This document shows, one piece after another, positions 18,715-28,446 of a DNA stretch of 40,129 nt. The stretch is taken from assembly GCA_022925895.1 (NCBI GenBank), contig JAKSYS010000587.1, positions 1 to 40,129 on the forward strand. Reading direction: 5' to 3'. Made by a program: the position numbers and the translations under genes. How positions within the stretch are numbered: position 1 is the first letter of the stretch; every line of letters starts with the position of its first letter. The DNA comes from Fragilaria crotonensis. Its lineage: Eukaryota > Bacillariophyta > Fragilariophyceae > Fragilariales > Fragilariaceae. A model generated the notes under the pieces. The model was not told where the DNA came from, ran no database searches, and saw only the letters and a program-made list of their open reading frames with translations.

Positions 18715-19735
18715 AAAGTGAGCAGCAGGTGTCTAGTCTGCACTCGCTCTTGTGTCGTGATGTCTTAGACTCTTGATGGTAGATTAGCCAGTGACCCAGT
18801 GCACGCTGTCAGATTCAACATTCAGTGCACTCCACCACGAATATCGGCTCATACGCTCATACTCGTTGTACAGTTGTACTACTGGTTACTGGTTACTTGG
18901 TACGCACTCTGTTGTATGCGGATTCTTAGAGTCTAGTATCGAGTCTACGGTAGAGACACTATTGGACCGACTTTTGTACTGGTACTGTTGCAAAAAAATG
19001 TGCGTCATCTCATCTGTCATGATGTCATGATTCATGATCATAGATAGCAGATAGCACTTGTACTGGTATGCTCGTACTAGTACCCCTGATGCCTGATGTG
19101 CTCATGTGTATGTAGCCGCCTGTTGAATCTTGGTACAGACCGAACCCACTGATCCTCAACTGATACGGTACACTAAATTCGCAGTCTGATGTGGGATCTG
19201 AATCGTGAATTGAGAGAACAACGCGAAATTTAACCCCGTAGATGTATGTCATACACTCGGAGTACCTCCGTACAAGTACTACAATTTTTAATCTTAGAAT
19301 GAGGTTATTTTTCCATGTGCATCAGACCGCAGCCAAGAAGTCAGCGGGACCACCATCCACCATGAGCTTCACAATGTCATTGCATACGACGATTGAGGCG
19401 GAACTCAGTGTATTATACTCGACCTCGGAGTACTTGGTACGAGTACTGTAGTACAGTAGTTCTTTGTATTCCAATTTTCCAGTACATTACGCTACGAGTA
19501 CTGCTATATTGCAAGGCTACTACCTACTCTAGTACCTATAGTTCTGGTACTGGAGTACCCTCTACTGTACTATGCTGAATGCTGATTGCCGATTGCCCCA
19601 TCAGCGATACACATGAAACATGATGTGTCCATAACCGTTCTACTACTGCAGAAATTATGTGAGCTTGAGCAGTTGAGCATCACACTTATATCCGACTCAT
19701 TTTTTCATCGTCGCCAACGATGCTGAACAGTCACG
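18715..19735. promoter_or_regulatory. Divergent promoter region, GTAC-rich
   Basis: About 1 kb between the fusion methyltransferase (-) and the LRR gene (+). It holds a second copy of GAGTCTACGGTAGAGA (18941-18956), here next to a partial duplicate GAGTCTAGTATC. In 19258-19578 I count 13 GTAC words, where about one is expected at equal base frequencies. No open frame looks protein-like. Confidence 0.55.
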
Positions 19736-21139
19736 ATGGCGGCATTCCAGCGTGGGGAGTTTGAAAGACTTTGTTTGCAACTGAGAGAAGGAAAAGTGAG
19801 CGACGTATGCCTTTCGAATCTTCGCTATGGAAATCTGACAGAGGAAATGTTGGCAGAACTGTTTAGCGTTTCCTCCTCCGTGAGGAGGTTGCAACTCAAC
19901 GTTCCTCTATACAAGTCAATGCATCTCAAGTTGGCCTCCTGGCTAGAAGATAACAAGACTCTTGATTTTTTGGGGATGGAATACTGCGATGAGGGTGTAG
20001 TGGACTTCTTCAGAACTGCGGGTCACTTGAGTGTGGAAACGATTCAATTCAGTTTCTTGACAAACTTTGCTCTCGACAACATCGGTGAAGTGGTGGTGCA
20101 CGACTTCTTTGCGAAGAGTGCCTTGACTCATGTGCGGTTTGCAGTTAGCGAGGAGCTTGGATTATGGGGGGCCAGGCAACAAGTTTCCTTACTGGAATGT
20201 CTCGTGACTGGTCTTGCCAAAAACTCCACTGTTGAATCCCTGGAGCTTAAACTCGTGAATGGGGCTGATCTCTCTGAAGATTCCATGGAAATGCTGTTTC
20301 AACATAGCCGATGTCTGCGAACCATACGTATAACGGCACACGATCAGCTAATGGAACCATTCGTCACGGACCTCTCGACGGCCCTGAGGTCAAGCTGCGT
20401 TCCCCGCGACATCAGTCTTAAGAACTTGTCCCTCGAAGCCTCGGTGGCACTTTTTGAAGGGTTGGCTTCTGCAAACATGATCGAAAGTTTGACGATCGAA
20501 AAACTTGAATACGGATCGAAAGACCTAGAGCACTTGTCGGATGGGCTCTCGAAAAACTCGACGATTCGCAAACTGATACTAATCGCCGTTTCTGGAGAAT
20601 TACAAACAACTTTAAATGCGTTGGCGCCGATACTGTCAAGTCATGGTTCACTCCAATCCTTTCAAATTCTGGGGCATGATGCGTTACTCAGCAGAGATGT
20701 ATGCCCAATGATAGAAACAATTTTGGAGAACAACCCCAGGCTCATCGAGTTCGGATTTCCAATCTGCACTGCAAACGATGCCAAGGATTTACTTTCTCTA
20801 ATACCTCGACTTCAATTCCTTCAGTCTCTTCAGATTGTCGATGGGTCGTTTCCTGTGCCACTGATAGACCCCGACGAGCTGCTTGAAGCTCTCGGAAGAA
20901 ACTCCAATCTCATCAGCTATAATTTCTACTCCCCTAAGAAGGATCACAATGTACGTTTACATGCTATCTTGCAACGCAACGTTCAGTTGAGGAGAAGGCG
21001 AGCCATATCCAGAGCGATTCCACAGCTGGAAAAGAGTCCACAGCTATGGCCTTTGGTTCAAAGTGAAATGTCAAATCGAGATGATTGGCTAGATGCAAGG
21101 TATCATTTCACTCGCGAGCTCCTTATGTTGCAACGATAA
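19736..21139 (+). CDS. Leucine-rich-repeat (ribonuclease-inhibitor-like) protein
   Basis: 467-residue intact frame, start in GTCACGATGG. Irregular LRR units of the RNI type recur: VRRLQLNVPL, TVESLELKLVNGADLSEDSM, MIESLTIEKLEYGSKDLEHL, TIRKLILIAVSGELQTTLN, SLQSFQILGHDALL, FLQSLQIVDGSFPV and LISYNFYSPKKD. No signal peptide, membrane helix, kinase or NB-ARC part is seen, so it is probably a soluble protein-binding scaffold. The first 20 residues are not repeat-like. Large families of such proteins exist in diatoms and other stramenopiles; the target cannot be inferred from the sequence. Confidence 0.75.
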   Translation: MAAFQRGEFERLCLQLREGKVSDVCLSNLRYGNLTEEMLAELFSVSSSVRRLQLNVPLYKSMHLKLASWLEDNKTLDFLGMEYCDEGVVDFFRTAGHLSVETIQFSFLTNFALDNIGEVVVHDFFAKSALTHVRFAVSEELGLWGARQQVSLLECLVTGLAKNSTVESLELKLVNGADLSEDSMEMLFQHSRCLRTIRITAHDQLMEPFVTDLSTALRSSCVPRDISLKNLSLEASVALFEGLASANMIESLTIEKLEYGSKDLEHLSDGLSKNSTIRKLILIAVSGELQTTLNALAPILSSHGSLQSFQILGHDALLSRDVCPMIETILENNPRLIEFGFPICTANDAKDLLSLIPRLQFLQSLQIVDGSFPVPLIDPDELLEALGRNSNLISYNFYSPKKDHNVRLHAILQRNVQLRRRRAISRAIPQLEKSPQLWPLVQSEMSNRDDWLDARYHFTRELLMLQR

Positions 21140-21203
21140 TTCTATTTAACCAAATTATAAGGAACCAATACGGAAAAAGCACGCCATTTTGACCTGCCAG
21201 CAT

Positions 21204-22605
21204 TCATGTTGTGATATCAATGATCGCGTCGAATCGTCTTTCACCGTTGGGCCGTTCGACAATGTCACGTAGTCGACCTCTTGCGAGAGGTATTATTTCT
21301 ACATTGAAACTCCCATTGGGAGTAAAGGCACATTTCCGAATCTCAACCACCGTTGCTTCCACGGCATTGGCTTCCGCTTCAGTAGTAGCGGACATTATCA
21401 TGAGGGGGCGATCCCCCGTCGGCGACTCCACCCAATCTGCCATGAGTTCTTGAACAACTTGTCGATGGGGTTCTTGCCAAAATAAAACTTCCAATGACGA
21501 GAACAGAGTCAGGTTGTTGAGAAGTTCCGTGGCTGCGAATCCGGAAATGACGGGCAATCTCATGTCCTCAAATGTGCGCTTGCGCTTTTCGACCGTGGCG
21601 TAAAAGAGCCTGTGGTTTCTGGCAAAGATAGGTTTTGCCACCAAGACTTTGATTCGGGTTTGTTGGACTGGTACAATCCTCACCAAGGCCCGCCCATCTT
21701 TCTTGAGTTGACATTGAAGCAATTCCACAATGAACACAGGGTCACCCACCATGAGCGGGTACGACAGGCCTGAGGAAACGAGGAAGCGGGGTCGAGGGGA
21801 TGCAATCAAGTTTCCGGTCTTCTCCCGGACGGGCCTGTTGAGCATGAGCTGTGCCATCATGAACCGATATCGCGGCTCAAACAGATGCAAGTCCCATGTT
21901 ACGGTCAGGGTCGGCGGATGAAAGCCACCCGTAATGAAGATAGGAGCTGTTAGGGTGAAGGGTTGATACAGCTCGACTACGCGTTGGAAAGTAAGCTTGC
22001 CTTCGCCGGATGGAGAGGCAGCTTGTTCGCCAACGGCAACCATTTGCATTACGGCTGATTTGCTAGTCTGCTTTGAAAACCCTTTTCGATCGCCCTTATC
22101 CTCGTCCTTGTTCTTGGTGAGCTTGGAAATTCCTAATCGCCACACCTCGGGAGATGCTATGGCAAGTCGATGCATGGCTTCTTGCCATAACCAGTCAGAT
22201 TGATGACAAATCTTATGAAATCTCCAGCACACAAGTGGGAGGACGTGTGTCAGGGTGCCGAAAGCGCATTTCGTCAGCCTTGCAACTTCAATACTTCGAA
22301 ATTGTGCTGCTTGGTAGTGCGATGCAGGTTGGAAAGGGGGAGAAATGCGTGGGCTTGCGATTCTTGTTCAAAATGGGAGAGATAAAGTCTGTATATAAAG
22401 ATTCATCATCGGCGAAATCTTCAAAGGGCGCCGAGCTGACGAATGAAAGGATGTGGCTGATCAGATCATCGCTGAGGTCAAGCAGGGGAAAGGTTGCCAA
22501 ACAATCTTGTCCCACAGCCGCCTGGGAAGCCGTTGCCTTTCTCTTCTGCCTTTTCTTGAACAATCGACGAGAAATCCTACGGCGTAGTTCTTTTATGGAT
22601 GGCAT
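21204..22605 (-). CDS. F-box and LON-substrate-binding-domain protein
   Basis: The frame starts at ATG 22605 with a basic N-terminus (RRRISRRLFKKRQKRK). An F-box follows (LLDLSDDLISHILSFVSSAP), continued after a one-base repair by FGTLTHVLPLVCWRFHKICH. The C-terminal half is a LON/PUA-like domain (LHLFEPRYRFMMAQLML, then VRIVPVQQTRIKVLVAKP). The break is at the G run 22336-22340: adding one base joins HFSPP to FQPASHYQAAQFRSIEVARL in frame. F-box proteins recruit targets to SCF ubiquitin ligases, and LON domains act as ligand or substrate readers in cereblon and LONRF proteins. A substrate-receptor role is therefore likely but inferred. About 467 residues. Confidence 0.75.
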
Positions 22606-23395
22606 CGCATATCAACTGACAATATCGCGGAGCTTTAATTATGGTGAGGTACCAGGTACAGGGGGAACGGAGTACAATTGTAGCTTAATGAACGGGAATT
22701 GTTAATCTTAGAAGGGGCACTCCTCGGTTAAATCAACTCGCCTAATCGGAAGTATGCATACAAGATACAAGTACTAGTACTTCGGGCTTCGGGGTGCATC
22801 TGCACTCAGAACTCTCCACATGCAAGCATGCAAGTGTAGGTATTCATACATGATACATGTACTGTACGAGAAGTGCGATACACGACTACCAATAGTATGT
22901 AACAAACACCAAACACGACTGTTGCATTGAAGTCCACGTCGTTCCGTTGATATGAATTCCGATGACACTTCACACTTCAAGGATACAGTATACAGTACTG
23001 GTACCATGTTGCGTGCGATGCGGTTTTACTGGTACACGACTACTAGTAAAAGTACTACTACTACCTACTACCCATTTGCCATGCGCTGGTATCATAGCAG
23101 CATCATGTACGACTACTGTTGTAAGATACTGCGTCACTGCTACGTCATAGTGTGATAGTCGACAGTCGATAGTATGCATAGTATTAGGTTGCAACTGGAA
23201 TGGCATACAAGTGCTGGTACCGTACTTCTACTCCCATCCTACTACCGGTAGAGTGACTAAAATCTGTGAAGGGCAACAGCTGAACATACAGTACTCCTTA
23301 AAGTCATTGCTGACAATCTTAGGTTTGTTCACAGGCAAATAGGCTGCCTAGCTGTGAAGATCTGCGTTTGTTAGTGAACATGTACATCCTGGAAT
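22606..23395. other. Intergenic, GTAC- and TAC-rich, no gene seen
   Basis: 790 bp between the F-box/LON 5' end and the TRAPPC8 3' end. Many short palindromic words occur (ACAAGTACTAGTACTTCG near 22768-22785, ACTAGTAAAAGTACTACTAC near 23042-23061). No RNA gene or plausible frame. Confidence 0.5.
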
Positions 23396-26300
23396 TCAAT
23401 GACTTTCAGAGCTGTCTGTGATCATCACCATCCATTGCAAGTCGCAAGGATGCTGAACTGAATTACCAGCCTCCACAATAGTCAGACGAGTCTGCTGTAG
23501 ATTGTAAACTCCGGGCATTGGAATAATCGCCTGCAATGGGATATTTACTTCATCCCCGCCGTTCATGGTCCACGGAAAAACTTCCGATCCAACCAACTCA
23601 AACATCTTCGGACGCTTCACGGAGAATTCAAACGCAACTGGTGTTTCCACGAGATTATTTCGCAGAGTAATCTCGAAAGGAACGCAAGCCGGACCACCAG
23701 CAACAAAATTGTGGGTCAAACTGTTCGGGTGTTTGCATGTCATGGTGATGGGGCACGAATTGTCCACTGTCTCAGACCGGACAGACAATCCTGGTAGGTG
23801 ATGCTGTCCTCTAAAACCGTCAACTTCGCTCCGAGACGTTCTCCAGGAGCATATCAGGTCGATTTTGGTCTTGCTATTCGCTGCTGGGAAGAGCCGTGCG
23901 ATGGATGTGGGATGCGCATAATCAATGAGGTCGTTCTTTTCGTTCAAAGTGCTCCTGGACCGACGAATTTGCGAGACGTGTCGGGGTTGCTGATCGTCCT
24001 CATCGCCACCTTGACTCAAGACATCTCTTCTATATTTCCTCAATGCCGCTCGGAACCGAGCATGAGCACTTTCCAAACAAAGATATGCAATCTCATCCGA
24101 CGTGATGCATTCTTGACGAGAACTGCCCTCCACACTTCCCGCCAACTTGCATTCGGACATCATGCATGTATCACCGGGTGAGAGCGAGGAAGAACCTTTG
24201 CTGGGAATTAGTCGATAATGCATAGAAACTCGTTCGCGAACATCGAGCGCTACGACATCAGAGTCGTCATTGTCGTGGCTACCTTGACCACCAATTTGTT
24301 CAAGGCGATACTCGCGACTTGCCACACTCAATTTGTCGATGAAAATTTCCTCACTTCGATGATTGGCAATCTCGACAGAAAGATTATACTCCGCCTTGGC
24401 CCACGTTGAAGCCTTCAGGGAAGCTGTGAGCTTCAATGATGGATAGATTGGAACGATAATCATTTGACGCAACCAACGATGGGATGCCTTGGCCCCACCA
24501 ACGAGTTCGTATCGGAAAAGCATGTAAAAGTGTTGTTGGATGTCACCAGCAGTTCGGATGTCTATTGGAATGTCCACTTGCTCACCTGGCTGGATAATCC
24601 CGGGTGATTGAAGCCCCTCACCTTCCAATGCGAGTGACAGCAACGTTCCAGACGGACCAACGCAGCACGAAGTGGGCTCGTGCTCTGGAAACTTTCCCGG
24701 ACCGCCCAGCGAGCGAACTTTTATCCACGGGACGTTAGTCTTGAGTGAAAGCTTCGAGGCTGGGGCTGTCCCAAGATTGGATACTCGAAGTGTCCAAGAG
24801 CTGATCTCGCCTTGAACGAATCGACCGCCATCGCCTGCTTGACTTGCGATGAGGCTTGCAGTAAGACGAGGCATGTCGTCCTCCACCTTTGATTTCAAAA
24901 GCACGGGATCCGATCGAGCGCGATTCGCACGGTTTTCCTGGGTGTTCTGTAAAAGAGTTCCTTGGATATGAAATGGGTGGAAGATCCACACTTCATCAAA
25001 GAGTTTACAACGAACCGCAACAATCTCCAATTCACCCTTCACGAGAGGGCAGATACTCAACGCGACACTTGTCTTGCCACCGGGTTCTAGCGTCTTGTTG
25101 GCTTTCGTGACAACAAAGAAAGGTTCTTCATCGTTTGCTGACTTCCAGGACCTCCTCCCTGGCAGAGGAGCTAAACGACAGAATTCCGGGGCGTAAAAGG
25201 TACCGTCCGAGCTAGTGAAGGTCCATGTTGTCGTTGGAGTAGAACCTATGGCGATCGCATCTTCATTGGTGAAAAGCCTTCCGGTACCCTTCTCCTTCAT
25301 AGTTGCCACGAGTTGCATCTCCTTTACAACAACTTTGACAGCGAGAGGATTGCTCATCTCAAACTCTAATAGCAACGGTTCCATTCGCGCTCGCACTGCA
25401 GGTTGTGGCTTCAGGCTTCCCGACTTTTTGGCTCTCGCCACCATTTTGAGTTCCTTGGTTTCGCGATCGATCTCGTAAATCATTCGACGAATGTACACGT
25501 CGGAAACGCTCGATAAGGCCATTGACATGTCGTCTTCATTAGGCTTCGCCGAACGTTTATCAGATGCTCGAAGCTCGGCAACAGTCTGGCTTTGCAATTC
25601 TTCCCAAACCGATTCCTCCCCTATCGAGGGGTTCCCCAACGCTGAGATACCTTGGCTGCCGGACCGTGCTTCAGCCTCCACTTGAATCGTTATGGACGAA
25701 TCATCCATGAACGGAAGATCGATGTTGGGAAGCTCCAAGACACGTGACGCCCCCCTGGTTGCTCTGATGACTTCCACAATCCTTTGTAAGCGTTCTTGGC
25801 GTCTTCTATCAGTGGGAGACGCAACCATACGATCAGCCCCAACCAGAGCCTTTTTGCTGTGGTCTCTACATATTTCGAGTAAATGGTTGACGAATTTCTG
25901 TTGAGATTTGACAGACACGCGTCCGCCACCAGTAGTTCCGACCAACTTGGCGTAGAGTTCAACTGTAATAGGCATTCGACCCAAGGCATACAGCTGAGCG
26001 GCCAGAGCCGATCGCAAGTGATTGTGCAGCTCATCCCACTGCCCATCATGGTAGATGTACAAAGCCGACGTGAAACACCGAAACGCATGGTGCTCTTGAT
26101 GTGCAGAACGAAACATGTGTCCGGCCATAAGCATGTGAAACGCGTACTTTCGGTACATATCGGCCTTATAGTAATGTGCCGACGATTGTTCCAACAAGAC
26201 AGCAGCACCAAGAGATGTCTCATGCGACGACGCTGACGCCAGTAAGTCGGCTACTTCAAGGTGGCGTTCTTGAGGGTTTTTGACTGACGTAAGGACCAAA

Positions 26301-27855
26301 CACAGCCTTGTCGCCAATCGAGTTGGTACGGGTGCCGTGACTGGACGCGCAGCCCCCGCAGATGCACCCCTGTCCTCTTCCGCAGCGCGCGTGTAGTTAA
26401 ACAGTGCTGTTTCCAAGTATTGAAATATCTCTCTGTTCCGAACAATTGGGTCCAACAAATGTGTGCAAAGGGCCATCATTTCATGGATTGACGCGTAATG
26501 CAACAAAGCTCGGTCGTTCTTGTAGTCGTCTCGAATCAATTTGTACATTGAGAGCGCCGCATCATAGTCCTTAATGAGAAACAGAGAGTCAGCGAGGAGT
26601 CGCACTTGACTTTCCACCGAATCGTATCGGTAGTGGTCATTTGCAAGTGCACTTTTTTCTTCTGCATCATTCCCAGCAGCACGCGTAGGTCGAAAGAGAC
26701 CGCGAAAACATTTCGAACTCCTTTCTTCCGTTCTGTTACAATATGATTTAAATCTGAAATTCGTCGTTCCATGGCAGGCAGGAGGGAGTTTGCGACAAGC
26801 TGTGCAAGGTATCGTCGAATGACGACACGATCATTGACACTCAAACAATTACCGAGTTTGCCTTCGCCATGCCAAAGGTCCGACTTCTCTTCGGCCTCTA
26901 GTGCCATAGCCATGCTGGGTACTATTGAATTGATTCGCAAGAGAGCAGCTGCCGAACCGTAGGTTTGTTTCAACTTCTGTTCCATGAGATCGAGATTCAA
27001 GTCTGCGGGACCTTCGACAGCATCGTGCAATACTAGGACTTCTTTTTTCAACGAGGTTGCATCCCACAGCTTGCTGGCACCGTAGAATGTTTGCGGCAAA
27101 TTGTACGGATTGGCCAGATCCGCGAAGTGAGCATCCAGCTCCTCGTGTTCTTCACTGCTGCAAACGAGCAAACAAAGAGCTGGCTGTTGAATCAAATCGT
27201 GTTCCAAAAAGTTTGTGGAATCATCCAATGCCACTCGGAAGCGCCACAACCACGGAATATCGGGAGGACTTGTAAGAGCGTAGGCATCACGCATAACCTG
27301 TTCCAGTTGTGCCTTTCGTTGACGATTGCGGTCCATTGCGGAAACATTAGACTCGTCCTTTGGGTCTTGTAGCAACTTGTCCACCTGTTCTTCCAACAAA
27401 TCGAGCTCTTCGAGCAGATTACCATCGGATGCTTGCAATGCAGCATTGCTTTGCAGGAGCTCTTGTGGAGAGGCAGATTCTGCAATGTCGTTTGGTTGGA
27501 AGAAAGCCAACTTGAGATCGTCCCATTTGAAGTGCACGGTCCGATTGACGGAGCGAAAAGGCGCAAGGGGAAAACCCGATTCTATGCTCGTCAAATCTTG
27601 TGACAGGCCCTCCAGCATATCGGTAAGACGAAGTTTGTTCTTCCATGCCAAGGCTTTTGCTGTTTCTGTAGCAATGACCAGCACCGGAAGGTGAGTTTGA
27701 CGTTTAGCAAGGAAGGAGTGCGATTTTGGCGCAAAGGCCGTGATTGGGAGTGCTGGAGGTTCTGTCAACTCTTCCTCATCCAAAACTTCTGATGGTGGTG
27801 GTGAAGGTGGCTCTGCAATTGAAGCAGAAATCGAAGGAGCGGGAGGCGCATCCAT
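23396..27855 (-). CDS. TRAPPC8: TRAPPC8/Trs85, TRAPPIII tethering complex subunit
   Basis: TRAPPC8/Trs85 is the specific subunit of TRAPPIII, a Rab1/Ypt1 exchange factor in secretion and autophagy. The N-terminal half shows EVLVLHDAVEGP, SAAALLRINSI, and LLPAMERRISDLNHIVTERK followed by KGVRNVF, typical of the Trs85 core. The second half opens with SVESQVRLLADSLFLIKDYD, followed by ADMYRKYAFHMLMAGHMF, then Ig-like beta regions. The two parts lie in different frames that meet exactly if one base is added to the T run read as GTTTTCGC (A run 26705-26708 on the + strand), giving RNVFRGLFRPTRAAG. The preferred start is ATG 27855 (MDAPPAPSIS). The frame stays open further upstream, but the added residues look like 5' UTR. 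About 1,486 residues, close to the animal protein. Confidence 0.87.
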
Positions 27856-28446
27856 TGTCGTTTTCTGTTCGTAGGTTGAGACAGCAGAGCAATCAAACGA
27901 CCAATGAGACGCGGGACGCGGGAGACAGGAGGCGGGAAACGCATTTTTGCAAGGACGCACACAGTACACAGTACACTGTAGAATACATGATACTGTGCTG
28001 GCGGTACCATTTTTATTTCAGTCGGATCAATCGGATCAAGCAATGAAATCCATAGATAATCGTGCTAGTAGCATACTAGAGTACCGGTACCTCTCTAGAG
28101 AGAACACCATGGAGGGACGAGGGCCCTGCGATGGTGGCATAGCGACGGGAGGCGGGGCCTAACGATGAGATCGATATAACAGAAAAAAAACTCACAATGA
28201 CACTCCTTTGTTCAAGAGTCGCGCCCAGAACTCATTTCGCTCTGGGGCAGCCTTTCTCCGAACCACACCAGTCGAGTTGCCTCTCAGCCCTCAACGCAAA
28301 GCCTACCTTTCGAATATGAAAAGTGCATCACAACATGAACACGAAACAACTGATCACATCTATTTTAACCCAATAGAACATAAAATAACGGACTCGTCAA
28401 GATCGCTGACTAAAACCGGAGCCCAAAACACAAATTGACCATGCCT
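27856..28446. other. 5' flank of TRAPPC8 and 3' flank of the pyrophosphatase gene
   Basis: Near 27958-28000 and 28070-28095 are TAC/GTAC words (GTACACAGTACACTGTAG, GAGTACCGGTACC) like those in other promoters here. An A run at 28183-28190 and mixed sequence to 28446 are probably the pyrophosphatase 3' UTR. No gene. Confidence 0.4.

Noticed and set aside
27856-27969. Upstream extension of TRAPPC8 to an ATG at 27969
   Set aside because: The added residues (rich in Cys, Pro, Ser) lack similarity to the family and overlap TAC-rich promoter-like sequence; ATG 27855 fits better.
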